Assembly (NCBI GenBank): GCA_965215115.1
Contig: OZ244050.1
Span: forward strand, 2,356,001-2,420,000
DNA length: 64,000 nt
Origin: CALDTK01 sp965215115
Lineage (GTDB): Bacteria; Bacteroidota; Bacteroidia; Chitinophagales; Saprospiraceae
Direction of reading: 5' to 3'
Position numbers and translations under genes: made by a program. Positions 19,136 through 28,081 of the stretch are shown one piece after another (position 1 is the stretch's first letter; every line of letters begins with the position of its first letter). Below the pieces are notes generated by a model. It was given only the letters and a program-made list of their open reading frames with translations. It was not told where the DNA came from and searched no databases.

Positions 19136-20071
19136 TCAGGTTCTGAGGGAGGGGGTCTCGTCGCCCAATATCGCTCGCGCCACCCCCCAGCACCGCTCCC
19201 GCAGGCCCTCCGGCGCGTGGATCTCCACCCCCGCCCAGTGCCCCATCACGAACGGCAGCAGCCCGCGGAACTCCGCATTCACCAGGGCGTCGAAGTCGTA
19301 GGTATCGGGCTCGCGACCGGGCTCCACGCAGGTGCGGGCCTGCGGGTACCGCTCGACGAGCTCGTTGTACGCAGCCACGTTGAGCGTCAGGTGCACGCGC
19401 ACCTGGCGCGTCATGACGATTCGGAATGGGTCGGCGGGCTCCACGCGGTGCTGGTCGTCGTGCGTCCAGGGCTCCGTATCCAGTAGCTCCACCCGCTCCG
19501 TTCGGTCGAGGCGGAAGTGCCGCAGGGCCTTGCTGCCGAGGTCGTACGCCTGCACGATCCCGCTGGCGGTGTCGAGGTGGAAGGGCTCGATCAGGCGGTC
19601 GGAGGCCATCCCGGACGAGGTCGACCGGTAGTTCTGCAGCCGGACGCAGACCTCCCTCGCCTGTGCCGCCTCGATGGCGTCGATCTTGCCGAGCTCCGGC
19701 GAACGCAAACTCCTGAGCCCGAGCCGCTGGAAATCGTACAGGGACTCGAGCTTGCGCGCCACCGCCTCGGCGTCACGGGTTTTGGCGAAAGCCTTCGGGA
19801 GCACCGTCAGGAGCTGCTGCCGCTCGGTGTCCGTCAGGACGAGGAGCCGCCTGAGTTCTTTCCCGCCCCGCTCGGGCAGCACCGCGTACCGAAACGCCGC
19901 ATCGTACTGTAGGTCTAGCCCGGCGTCGCGGATCAAGGCCAGGTCGCGCTCGACGCTTTTCTCGCTTACGCCAAAACGCTCCTCGAGGTCGCGCCGCGTG
20001 AACCGGTAAGGCTGCGATACGAGCGCCAACAAGATCTCGATCACCCTGCGCGTACGCGTACCCTCGGCCAT
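19136..20071 (-). CDS. WYL-domain transcriptional regulator, CRISPR-associated
   Basis: A 311-residue protein with an N-terminal winged helix-turn-helix (RRDLEERFGVSEKSVERDLA, about 26-45) and a WYL-like ligand domain (RLIEPFHLDTASGIVQAYDL near 155). Such proteins often sit beside cas operons and control them, possibly sensing nucleic-acid ligands. It lies directly upstream of cas6 on the same strand, so it is probably the first gene of the operon or its autoregulator. A GTTTT-hairpin element encodes its AFAKT segment (19779-19793). Confidence 0.88.
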   Translation of the reverse strand: MAEGTRTRRVIEILLALVSQPYRFTRRDLEERFGVSEKSVERDLALIRDAGLDLQYDAAFRYAVLPERGGKELRRLLVLTDTERQQLLTVLPKAFAKTRDAEAVARKLESLYDFQRLGLRSLRSPELGKIDAIEAAQAREVCVRLQNYRSTSSGMASDRLIEPFHLDTASGIVQAYDLGSKALRHFRLDRTERVELLDTEPWTHDDQHRVEPADPFRIVMTRQVRVHLTLNVAAYNELVERYPQARTCVEPGREPDTYDFDALVNAEFRGLLPFVMGHWAGVEIHAPEGLRERCWGVARAILGDETPSLRT

Positions 20072-20167
20072 CGCCGGAAACTAGTTCGGCGTCCGTGAAG
20101 TCACCACCCGAACGCGAGCACATCCGCGCGGTCTGCTACTATCCGACACTAATGCCCTCCCGCACCC

Positions 20168-21901
20168 TCACTCCCGCCGAAACACCCCCACCCCCAACGC
20201 CCCGTCCACCCCCGCCGTCCGCAACACGTACCACCCCGCCGCCAGCGCCGACGCCTCCACCCGGCCGTTCCGACTCCGCCCCCGCAGCACCACCGACCCG
20301 CCCGCGTCGTACACCTCGTACTCGAACGCCTCCCCCACCGAACCCCGCACGAACACGTCCCCGCGCGTCGGATTCGGCCAGAGCCGCAGGGCCTCCGGCA
20401 ACGGCGCTCGCGCAGTCCCCGACGCTCCGACCCTGTCCACCGCCACGATGCTCGCCCCGCCGGCGAAGTACAGCCGCCCCGCCTCGTCGATCACGAGGCC
20501 ATTCCCGGCATCGTAATAAGGGTCGTCGCGAAAGGTCCCCTCCGGGCCGAGCAACTGCCGGATCGCCACCGCGCCCGTGGCCCAGTCGAGCGCGTAGAGG
20601 TAGTAGTTGCAGTCGCCCTTCTTGCCGCTCGAGTACACGAGGTTTGTCGCGCTGCTGTAGGTCAGGATGCCGTTCATGTTGATGTCGCGGTTGACCCAGT
20701 CGAGTTCCAAGCGCCGCGTCGCCGTGTCCCAGCGCAGCTTCTGGACGCCCTTGCGGTTGTCGCACCCGTAGCCCAGGAAGCCGTTGAACTGCGCCACCGC
20801 CACCTCGTACCCGCGCACCGTCGGCGAGTTCTCCATGCTCTGGAAGGTGTTGTTGCCCGCCACCGCGGCCGGGAGCGCGACGGCGTCCGCGAAGCGAACG
20901 TCACGTCCGGGCCGGGCCGTCCAGCCGTCGGGCAGCTTTCGCCAAAACGCGACGAGGTTGTTGTTGCGGTGCCCGTCGGCGAGCACGATGAGCTGGTCGC
21001 GGCCTTCGCCCCAACCCATCAGCGTCGGGGTCGTGCCGCTGCCCTCGGCGAAACTCCCGCGCGGTCCGTCGGCGACGAAATCGTAGGCCGCGTCCCAGGT
21101 TTTGCGGACACGCGCCCCATCCCAGTCGAAACGGATCAAACGACTCGTCGTTGCGACGTAGCAACTGTTGTCCTCCGCGACCGGGAAGGCATTGTGGTGC
21201 GTGATCTCGCCCCCGGCCACCGCAAACTGCACGGTATCGAGCAGCTCGAGTTTTGGCGAAAGCACCCCGAAAATGCCCTTGTCACTGCCCGCCGCCGGCT
21301 CCGCGTTAAAGGCCAGATTGCCGTCGTAGAGCATCGCGTAGTGTTGCACGCGCCCCGCCACGCCGACGTCCGCGAAGTCGAGCCTCTTCGTCACCGCGAT
21401 CGCCGAACTGTAGTCGTCCTCGACGGCGTCCCCGAGGCGGTACAGCAGCGTCGAGGCGTTGCGCCGCGGGTCGTACGTGTACCAGACGTGCTCGCGCCCG
21501 AGGATCATGTTCCACCCGAAACTCGTGATCCCGTCCCGGTCGATGCGCAGGCTGTCGATGGCCACGATCGCATCCCCGAGGTCGATGAATTTGAAGGCGT
21601 GCGTCGCGTTCGAGTAGTACATCACGCGCTCGCCGCCGGGGTAGCGGTCCGACAGGTAGATCCACGGCGAGGTCCCGCCCTCGATGCTGGTCCGCGCCCG
21701 CACCCGCAGTCGGTCGCCCGCCGTCGGACCTGCCACACAAGTCGACGCCTGCCGGTAGGAGTTGCGGTGGTACGTCGGCCACGGCGAGTCCGCGAGAAAG
21801 GGATTTAGCGGCGGATCATCTCCGCAGGTAGGGGTCTGGGCTTTCGCCAAAACGCAGGACGCCGCCACCGCGAGGACCCCCAGAAAAGATGGCAGTGACA
21901 T
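20168..21901 (-). CDS. secreted beta-propeller-like protein with T9SS sorting domain
   Basis: I place the start at 21901 (MSLPSFLGVLAVAASC), which gives 577 residues and a clear signal peptide; a longer upstream open frame adds only low-complexity residues. The body has repeated aromatic/glycine strands of a PQQ- or WD-like propeller (TYHRNSYRQA, ALDWATGAVAI, AGRLYFAGGASIVAVD). The end has the T9SS type A sorting signature (LRLWPNPTRGDVFVRG ... AAGWYVLRTAG). The function is unknown; it is likely exported to the surface. It contains four GTTTT-hairpin elements. Confidence 0.8.
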   Translation of the reverse strand: MSLPSFLGVLAVAASCVLAKAQTPTCGDDPPLNPFLADSPWPTYHRNSYRQASTCVAGPTAGDRLRVRARTSIEGGTSPWIYLSDRYPGGERVMYYSNATHAFKFIDLGDAIVAIDSLRIDRDGITSFGWNMILGREHVWYTYDPRRNASTLLYRLGDAVEDDYSSAIAVTKRLDFADVGVAGRVQHYAMLYDGNLAFNAEPAAGSDKGIFGVLSPKLELLDTVQFAVAGGEITHHNAFPVAEDNSCYVATTSRLIRFDWDGARVRKTWDAAYDFVADGPRGSFAEGSGTTPTLMGWGEGRDQLIVLADGHRNNNLVAFWRKLPDGWTARPGRDVRFADAVALPAAVAGNNTFQSMENSPTVRGYEVAVAQFNGFLGYGCDNRKGVQKLRWDTATRRLELDWVNRDINMNGILTYSSATNLVYSSGKKGDCNYYLYALDWATGAVAIRQLLGPEGTFRDDPYYDAGNGLVIDEAGRLYFAGGASIVAVDRVGASGTARAPLPEALRLWPNPTRGDVFVRGSVGEAFEYEVYDAGGSVVLRGRSRNGRVEASALAAGWYVLRTAGVDGALGVGVFRRE

Positions 21902-22175
21902 ACGAATCGAATTGTAGCGAGGCGAGCGATGACCCAACGCTAACGCGCGCCAAAGCGTCCGCCGCCTTGCGCGCGAGTACAAAGTTGGGAAAGCCCCAAC
22001 GAAGCGGCAGCCAAAAAAACGCCGCTGCGCAGCAGCTCCATAAATTCCCCCCCCGCAAAGCCCCCCCCCCAACACCCGTGGAATACCCGCCCGCACCCAT
22101 CCTACCATTATTGCGTTAACTCGCATAGGACTCCCCGGCGGCACCTCCGCCGCGGCGTCGGCATGAAACCCGTTT
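21902..22175. promoter_or_regulatory. divergent intergenic region before rnr
   Basis: A 274-bp gap between two divergent genes, so both promoters should lie here. It holds C-rich runs (around 22048-22070). I see no clear TAnnTTTG element. No gene is supported. Confidence 0.35.
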
Positions 22176-25100
22176 ATGACCAATAAGAAACGCCGCTCCA
22201 AGCGCGGCCCGTCCGACAAGGGCGGCGACAAGCTCACCGCCAAGCAGCTCCAGCAATCGATCCTGCAACTGTTCCGCAGCAACCCCGAGCGCCGCTTCAC
22301 CCCGAAGCAAATCATCCAACACCTCCAACTCAAGAACAACAAGGACGCCGTCCGCTACGCCATCGAGCAGCTCCAGGCCAACGGCAAACTCAAGACCGTG
22401 CCCGCGCTCAAGCTCAAGGAGACCCCCAAGGAGCCCGACGCCGACCGCGACTTCAACCGCAACGCCACCCGCGAGATCAACCGCGGCGAGCAACCCGGAC
22501 GCGCCAAGCGCAGCGGCCGCCGCGACGACGACGGCGCCGCTACCGACAAAACCAGCAAACCCGACGCCCGTCGTTCGTCCGCCAAGGCCGACGGCAACGA
22601 TCGCCGCAACGGCCGCTCCCGCGACGCCGACGAAACCACCGACCGCCGCAAGGACAGCGGCGAGCGCAACGGCGACAAAGACCGCAACAACCGCCGCTCG
22701 GGTGGCTTCACGAAGGCCAACGGCGAAGCGGCCGGCCAGCCGCGCTCCGGCGAGAAGCCAGGTCGCCACCGCCGCTCCTCCTCCGCCGACGACGAACTCA
22801 CCGGCAAGCTCGACATGAGCCGCTCCGGCTCGGGCTACGTCGTCGTCGAGGGCCGCGAACAGGACATCTTCATCACCGCGCGCAACCTCGGCGGCGCCAT
22901 GAACGGTGACACCGTCCGCATCCGCACGTGGACGCCCCGCGGCCGCAACAAGCCCGAGGGCGAGGTCCTGGAGGTCGTCCAGCACGCCGTCGAGTATTTC
23001 CTCGGCACCTACCGCGAGTCGCGCAGCCGCGGCGTCGTGATCCCGGACCGCCTCGAGTACGATTTCGACATCGCTGTCATGCCCGACGACACCATGGGCG
23101 CCGCCGACGGCGACAAGGTCGTCGTGCACATCGTCGAGTGGCCCGATCGCCCGGGCCGTAGTCTTCGCGGCCGCATCACCGAGGTACTGGGCGCCACCGG
23201 CTCCACGGACATCGAGATGAAGGGCATCCTCATCAACCAGGGCTTCGACCTGCGCCACTCCGAGGAGGCCATCGCCGAGGCCGAGGCCATCCCCGAGGAG
23301 ATCGACCCCCAGGAGGCCCACCGGCGCCTCGACCTGCGCGACGTGCTCACGTTCACGATCGACCCCTACGACGCCAAGGACTTCGACGACGCCATCTCGT
23401 ACCGCCGGCTCGACAACGGCCGCCTCGAGATCGGGGTCCACATCGCCGACGTGAGCCACTACGTCCAGCCCGGCTCGGCCCTCGACAACGAGGCCGCCCG
23501 CTCGACGACCTCCGTGTACCTCGTCGACCGCGTCCTGCCGATGCTCCCGGAGAAGTTGTCTAATGGCGTGTGTAGCCTTCGCCCCAACGAGGACAAGTGC
23601 ACCTTCTCGGCGATGTTCGAGTTCGACGACCGCCTCGCCATTAAGCGGACCTACTTCTCCAAGACCCTCACGCACTCCGACCGCCGCTTCACGTACGAGG
23701 AGGCCCAGGAGCTGATCGAGGGCAAGTCCGACCCGCTCGGCGAGGTCATGGTGCACTGCAACGAGATCGCCGGCAAGCTGCGCGCCCGGCGCTTCCGCAA
23801 CGGCTCGATCGACTTCGACTCCGAGGAGGTCCGTTTTCGCCTCAGCGAGGACGGCGCCCCGCTCGACGCCTACGTCAAGCCGCGGCAGGACTCCAACATG
23901 CTCATCGAGGACTTCATGCTGCTGGCCAATCGCTCGGTGGCCGAGTTCATCGCCGGCAAGTCCAAGAAGATCGAGATCCCCTTCCCGTACCGCGTCCACG
24001 ACGAGCCCGACCCGGAGAAAATGGAGAACCTCGCCACGTTCGCGGCGCGCTTCGACATCAAGCTCGACCTCTCGAGCCCGGCCAACATCTCGAAGAGCTA
24101 CAACCGCCTGCGCAAGCTCGCCAAGGAGCGCCCCGAGCTCGCCGTGTTGGGCCCGCTCGCGATCCGCACGATGGCCAAGGCCGAGTACACCACCGACAAC
24201 ATCGGCCACTACGGCCTCGCCTTCGAGCACTACACCCACTTTACGAGCCCCATCCGCCGCTACGCCGACGTGCTCGTCCACCGCATCCTCGAGCGCAACC
24301 TCGCCAAGCAGGAGTACCGCCTCGACAAGGACTGGCTCGAGGACAACTGCCGCCACATCTCCGAGCGCGAGCGCGCCGCCGTCAAGGCCGAGCGCGAGTC
24401 GACCAGCTACTTCCAGGTCTTGTATATCAAGGACCACGTCGGGGAGGAGTTCGACGGCACCATCGCCGGGGTCATCGAGCGCGGGGTGTTCGTGAGTTTG
24501 GTCGACAACTACTGCGAGGGTTTCGTGCCCTTCCAGCACATGGACGAGCGCTACGAGCTCGGCGCCGATCGCCTCGTCGCCACGGCCGTCAAATCGGGCA
24601 GCAAGCTCCAGATGGGCTCCAACGTCCGCGTCCAAATCGTGAGCGCCGACCTCGACTCGCGCCGCATCGAGATGAGCCTCGTAGCCAATTACGGGCACGA
24701 GCACCACCCGGGGCGGAAAACTCCCGTCAATCAAGAAGCCCTCACCGAGGCCGTCGATCCGGAGGCGGTGATTAGGACGGAGCACGCGCGTGGGCGCAGG
24801 CGGGGTGGGGCGGCGCCCGATGAGAAGGGGGCGGCTTCCGCCAAAACCGAAGGTGCGTCGGGTGAAGAGGCCTCGAAGGAGGCTAGCGGCCGTAAGTCTG
24901 CAAGTAGCAAGGCCAAGGCCAAGGCTAAAGCCAAGCCTGAGGCGGCTTCCGCCAAAACGGAGGACACTGGTGCGGGTAGAGCTGAGCAGGAGAAACCGAA
25001 AGCCACGAAGTCTACTTCTCGCAAGTCTGCGGCTGCGAAAGCTAAGAATGCGGCTTCCGCCAAAACGAGTGAGGCGGCTTCCGCCAAAACCGAAGGCGCT

Positions 25101-25544
25101 CCTGCTGTCGTAGCCGCGCCTGAGCCTGCACCCGTGGAGCCGATTGAGGCCAAGCCCGTCGTTCAGAAACCCGCTACCAAAAAACCCGCTGCCAAGAAGC
25201 CCGCTGCCAAGAAGCCCGCTGCCAAGAAGCCCGCTGCCAAGAAAGCGGCCACGAAGGCCAGCGCTACGAAGGCTACTAGCGACAGCAGTAGCTCTTCGGA
25301 GGACAGCGCTTCTGAAGCGGGCCCGGCTGCTAAGCCCGCCGCCGAGAAAGCACCCGCGAAGACACGTGCGACTAAAGCGATTGGCGCGAAGAATAGCGCT
25401 ACGAAAGCGGCTGCTACAAAAGTTACGAGTGCGAAGGCTGCTGCTACTAAAGCAAAGCCTGCTGAGAAGGCTACCGCCGCCAAAAAACCCTCTGCGAGTC
25501 GTGGGGCGCAGGATAAGCCGAAGGACAATATGAATGAAGCCTGA
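22176..25544 (+). CDS. rnr: ribonuclease R with long basic KA-rich tail
   Basis: A 1122-residue 3'-5' exoribonuclease. An N-terminal winged helix (FTPKQIIQHLQLKNN) is followed by a charged low-complexity insert (about 90-205), cold-shock domains, the RNB core (DPYDAKDFDDAISYRRLDNG with the metal Asp cluster, near residue 400) and an S1 domain (GTIAGVIERGVFVSLVDNYC near 765). From about 860 on is a 260-residue histone-H1-like tail with four KKPAA repeats and four AASAKT segments. Those four segments are all encoded by the same GTTTT-hairpin element on the opposite strand. The core is a standard RNase R; the tail probably binds RNA or DNA (inference). Confidence 0.95.
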   Translation: MTNKKRRSKRGPSDKGGDKLTAKQLQQSILQLFRSNPERRFTPKQIIQHLQLKNNKDAVRYAIEQLQANGKLKTVPALKLKETPKEPDADRDFNRNATREINRGEQPGRAKRSGRRDDDGAATDKTSKPDARRSSAKADGNDRRNGRSRDADETTDRRKDSGERNGDKDRNNRRSGGFTKANGEAAGQPRSGEKPGRHRRSSSADDELTGKLDMSRSGSGYVVVEGREQDIFITARNLGGAMNGDTVRIRTWTPRGRNKPEGEVLEVVQHAVEYFLGTYRESRSRGVVIPDRLEYDFDIAVMPDDTMGAADGDKVVVHIVEWPDRPGRSLRGRITEVLGATGSTDIEMKGILINQGFDLRHSEEAIAEAEAIPEEIDPQEAHRRLDLRDVLTFTIDPYDAKDFDDAISYRRLDNGRLEIGVHIADVSHYVQPGSALDNEAARSTTSVYLVDRVLPMLPEKLSNGVCSLRPNEDKCTFSAMFEFDDRLAIKRTYFSKTLTHSDRRFTYEEAQELIEGKSDPLGEVMVHCNEIAGKLRARRFRNGSIDFDSEEVRFRLSEDGAPLDAYVKPRQDSNMLIEDFMLLANRSVAEFIAGKSKKIEIPFPYRVHDEPDPEKMENLATFAARFDIKLDLSSPANISKSYNRLRKLAKERPELAVLGPLAIRTMAKAEYTTDNIGHYGLAFEHYTHFTSPIRRYADVLVHRILERNLAKQEYRLDKDWLEDNCRHISERERAAVKAERESTSYFQVLYIKDHVGEEFDGTIAGVIERGVFVSLVDNYCEGFVPFQHMDERYELGADRLVATAVKSGSKLQMGSNVRVQIVSADLDSRRIEMSLVANYGHEHHPGRKTPVNQEALTEAVDPEAVIRTEHARGRRRGGAAPDEKGAASAKTEGASGEEASKEASGRKSASSKAKAKAKAKPEAASAKTEDTGAGRAEQEKPKATKSTSRKSAAAKAKNAASAKTSEAASAKTEGAPAVVAAPEPAPVEPIEAKPVVQKPATKKPAAKKPAAKKPAAKKPAAKKAATKASATKATSDSSSSSEDSASEAGPAAKPAAEKAPAKTRATKAIGAKNSATKAAATKVTSAKAAATKAKPAEKATAAKKPSASRGAQDKPKDNMNEA

Positions 25545-25561
25545 GCATTAGTGGCAGCTAT

Positions 25562-25822
25562 TTGGGTAGGACTTCAAGGCGCACCTATCCCCATGTCGAT
25601 GACGTCGAAAAGATCACTGAAGCGATATACGTCTCAAAGCGCCCTGGTCGTCGGAGGGATCTCGGTATGGCGGTGTGCTGTTTGGGAAGGCAACCGCTTG
25701 CGAGTTCTGTCGTTAAGGGCCTGATGGTCCAAGTATTTCATGACCTTGAAGGCTCGCCAGATAAATTGGAAGTGATCATTTGGCAGAGTCGGCAATACCT
25801 GTCATTTTATTTCAGGTTGTGA
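25562..25822 (+). CDS. hypothetical small protein
   Basis: A possible 86-residue protein with a TTG start 17 bp after rnr. The second half (LMVQVFHDLEGSPDKLEVIIWQ) has plausible alternating composition. Local GC is lower than around it. It overlaps the end of the convergent gene by 21 bp. I recognise no family, and it may be spurious. Confidence 0.3.
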   Translation: MGRTSRRTYPHVDDVEKITEAIYVSKRPGRRRDLGMAVCCLGRQPLASSVVKGLMVQVFHDLEGSPDKLEVIIWQSRQYLSFYFRL

Positions 25823-26194
25823 GTTTGACTTGAGTCCGGGGTTGTTTAACTCGGCTATAACTTTGCAGTTTTGAAGCCATACAATGTAACGCGTTATCGG
25901 ATCCATCATAACCATGCCCGGCGGTGGGTTAGGGCTTGTATCAATGATCAGCAGATATGCCTCTGGGAGGCTATCTACGTAAACTATTGATCTATCAAAC
26001 TTTTCGGTCCCGTAATAGGCAGCGAAATCTTCTAGCACGCTTTGCGTGGTGCAATCTTCCCGCAAACGAACTCGTTGACATGCTGAACACAATATGATTA
26101 TTGCGATCATGGCTTCGGCGAGTAGGGGGGGGTATTTTGATATACGACACGGCATCGATACAAATTTACTTTGTAGTATCTTCATGTTGATCAT
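25802..26194 (-). CDS. hypothetical short exported or lipid-anchored protein
   Basis: A 130-residue protein whose N-terminus has a hydrophobic stretch ending in cysteines (AMIAIIILCSAC), suggesting a signal sequence or imperfect lipobox. The rest is acidic/neutral with no family I know. Its ATG lies one base after the stop of the gene upstream, an operon-like junction that supports both genes. The region is clearly AT-richer than its flanks and has no GTTTT-hairpin element, suggesting later arrival. Confidence 0.5.
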   Translation of the reverse strand: MINMKILQSKFVSMPCRISKYPPLLAEAMIAIIILCSACQRVRLREDCTTQSVLEDFAAYYGTEKFDRSIVYVDSLPEAYLLIIDTSPNPPPGMVMMDPITRYIVWLQNCKVIAELNNPGLKSNSQPEIK

Positions 26195-26195
26195 C

Positions 26196-26582
26196 TTAAT
26201 TTGTGTCGTTAGAGATGCCTAAATATTTAACGAAGGCCTTTTGATCCGAAGGCTTAGCCCGAAGGATGTGCGGGCTCAAGATAGTATAATTTTTGGGAAC
26301 GAATACTTTGCGCAGGCCCGTTGAGGTCCTACGCTTGTACTTGATCAATCTACAGAGGAGACTTTGACCCGGGTGCTCCACATACGAAGCCTTCAATCCA
26401 AGTTCCCCGTATACACCACTCAAGGTCAACCGTCGCGCTAGTGTACCCACCGTACCTGATCCGCAACCCGAAAAGCTTCCCCCTATAGCTGACCCCAGCG
26501 ACCGAACGAGCCAGGGCCCCCCGTGAGCAAGGAGTGAGCATGCCCCCCCACAATCCATCCCCCCCATCCCACCATCTCGCAC
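26196..26582 (-). CDS. hypothetical protein, operon partner of the gene at 25802
   Basis: A 128-residue open frame. The first 45 residues are glycine-rich and doubtful. The later part (SGVYGELGLKASYVEHPGQ, then KYKRRTSTGLRKVFVPKN) looks like real protein, so the true start is probably downstream of 26582. No family is recognised. It abuts the next gene by a 1-bp gap. Confidence 0.4.
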   Translation of the reverse strand: MRDGGMGGMDCGGACSLLAHGGPWLVRSLGSAIGGSFSGCGSGTVGTLARRLTLSGVYGELGLKASYVEHPGQSLLCRLIKYKRRTSTGLRKVFVPKNYTILSPHILRAKPSDQKAFVKYLGISNDTN

Positions 26583-26626
26583 TAACTAGCCTCCCCAAAC
26601 CCCGCCCCCTCACCAACCGACCCCCC

Positions 26627-28081
26627 ATGGCACACCCCCCCGCCCGCCACGCGCGCCTCGTGCCCCCGCGGTCCTTCGAGCCCGACGTTCACTACTACCC
26701 CAAGGCCCTCAACGCCACCATCCACCCGATGGTCAACTTCTTCCTCAACCTCGAGGAGGAGCGCATCGTCACGCGCTACTGCCACCTTAACCCCCAGGTC
26801 GACCGCGCCGTACTTCAGGAGGTCCTCGCCACGCGCTGCAAACACTTCCACTGGGCCGGGGCCGACCTCATCAACGTCACCAGCGCCGAGGGCAAACGCC
26901 AGATGGTCATCATCGAGAACAACTCCTGCCCCTCGGGGCAGAAGTCCATGCCGCTCCAGGACGACCACCAGGAGCAGGGCGGGTACAAACTCCTCGTCGA
27001 ACGCACGCTCGCGCCCCTGCTCCGCAACAAACGCGGCGTCGAGGGTCGCGTCGCCGTCATCTACGACAAGAACGTCATGGAGGCCTCCGGGTACGTCGCC
27101 GCCCTCGCCGACGCCCTCGCCGAACCCGTCTTCTTCGCCGAGTGCCACCACGACGACCCCGACGCCCCCCTGCGCTGGGACGACGGCGTCATGCACCTCC
27201 GCGACGAGGCCGGCGACTGGCACCCGATCAGCGGGTGCTTCCGCTACGTGACGCAGAAGCCCTGGGCGCTCCTCCCGATTCATACCAAGACCCGCGTCAT
27301 CAACCCCACCGTCGCCTGCATCGCCGGGGGGCGCAATAAAATGGTGGCCGCGAAGGCCTACGACCTCTACAACGGCAAACTCGCCGGCTCCGGGCTCGCT
27401 ATCCGCACCCCCGACACCATCCGCGATGTCTCCAAGAACGAAATCCCGCTCTGGGTCGAGCACTTCGGCGGCCAGGCCGTCATCAAGATCCCCTACTCCA
27501 ACGCCGGCCAGGGCGTCTTCACGATCGTCCAGCCCCACGAACTCGACGCCTTCATGGCGCGCGACTTTCCCTACGAGCGCTTCATCGTCCAGAGCCTCAT
27601 CGGCAACTACCACTGGTCATCGACGACGCCCTCCGGCAAACTCTACCACGTCGGCACCGTGCCCTCGGCCAAGGGCAGCACCTACGTGAGCGACATCCGC
27701 GTCATGGTGTCCAGCACGAAGGCCGGCATCCGCCCGATATGTGTTTACGGGCGCCGTGCGGCAAAACCTCTCCTCGACGCCCTCGCCGACGCCACCGACA
27801 GCTGGGAGATGCTCGGCACCAACCTCTCCTACCGCCGGCCCGACGGCACCCCCGACACCGACACCGCGCGCCTCGTCCTCATGGACCGCCGCGACTTCAA
27901 CAAACTCGGCATCGCCCTCGACGACCTCATCGAGGCCTACATCCAGACCGTCCTCTCGACCCTCGCCATCGACGAGGTCTGCCAGCTGCTCTTCAACAAA
28001 CAAGGCCGCTTCCGCCAGAAACTCTTCGGCAGCCTCAACGACGACCCCGTCCTCCTCGGCGAAATCAAGATCCAATCGTGA
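26627..28081 (+). CDS. ATP-grasp-like protein of unknown substrate
   Basis: Start taken at 26627 (MAHPPARHARL), because the upstream in-frame residues are proline-rich noise; 484 residues. Blocks such as MVIIENNSCPSGQKSMP, the lysine-containing KMVAAKAYDLYN, AVIKIPYSNAGQGVFTI and the late RLVLMDRRDFNKLGIALDD suggest an ATP-grasp-type ligase, but this is by eye. It overlaps the next gene by GTGA coupling and is followed by a second ATP-grasp gene and a zinc hydrolase. Together these look like a peptide- or amino-acid-ligation/hydrolysis cluster (inference). Confidence 0.55.
   Translation: MAHPPARHARLVPPRSFEPDVHYYPKALNATIHPMVNFFLNLEEERIVTRYCHLNPQVDRAVLQEVLATRCKHFHWAGADLINVTSAEGKRQMVIIENNSCPSGQKSMPLQDDHQEQGGYKLLVERTLAPLLRNKRGVEGRVAVIYDKNVMEASGYVAALADALAEPVFFAECHHDDPDAPLRWDDGVMHLRDEAGDWHPISGCFRYVTQKPWALLPIHTKTRVINPTVACIAGGRNKMVAAKAYDLYNGKLAGSGLAIRTPDTIRDVSKNEIPLWVEHFGGQAVIKIPYSNAGQGVFTIVQPHELDAFMARDFPYERFIVQSLIGNYHWSSTTPSGKLYHVGTVPSAKGSTYVSDIRVMVSSTKAGIRPICVYGRRAAKPLLDALADATDSWEMLGTNLSYRRPDGTPDTDTARLVLMDRRDFNKLGIALDDLIEAYIQTVLSTLAIDEVCQLLFNKQGRFRQKLFGSLNDDPVLLGEIKIQS

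Noticed and set aside
22116..24785. 889-residue open frame opposite rnr
   Set aside because: It is the antisense shadow of a high-GC gene: Val/Leu/Gly/Ala-rich, no domain, while rnr on the other strand has every expected motif.
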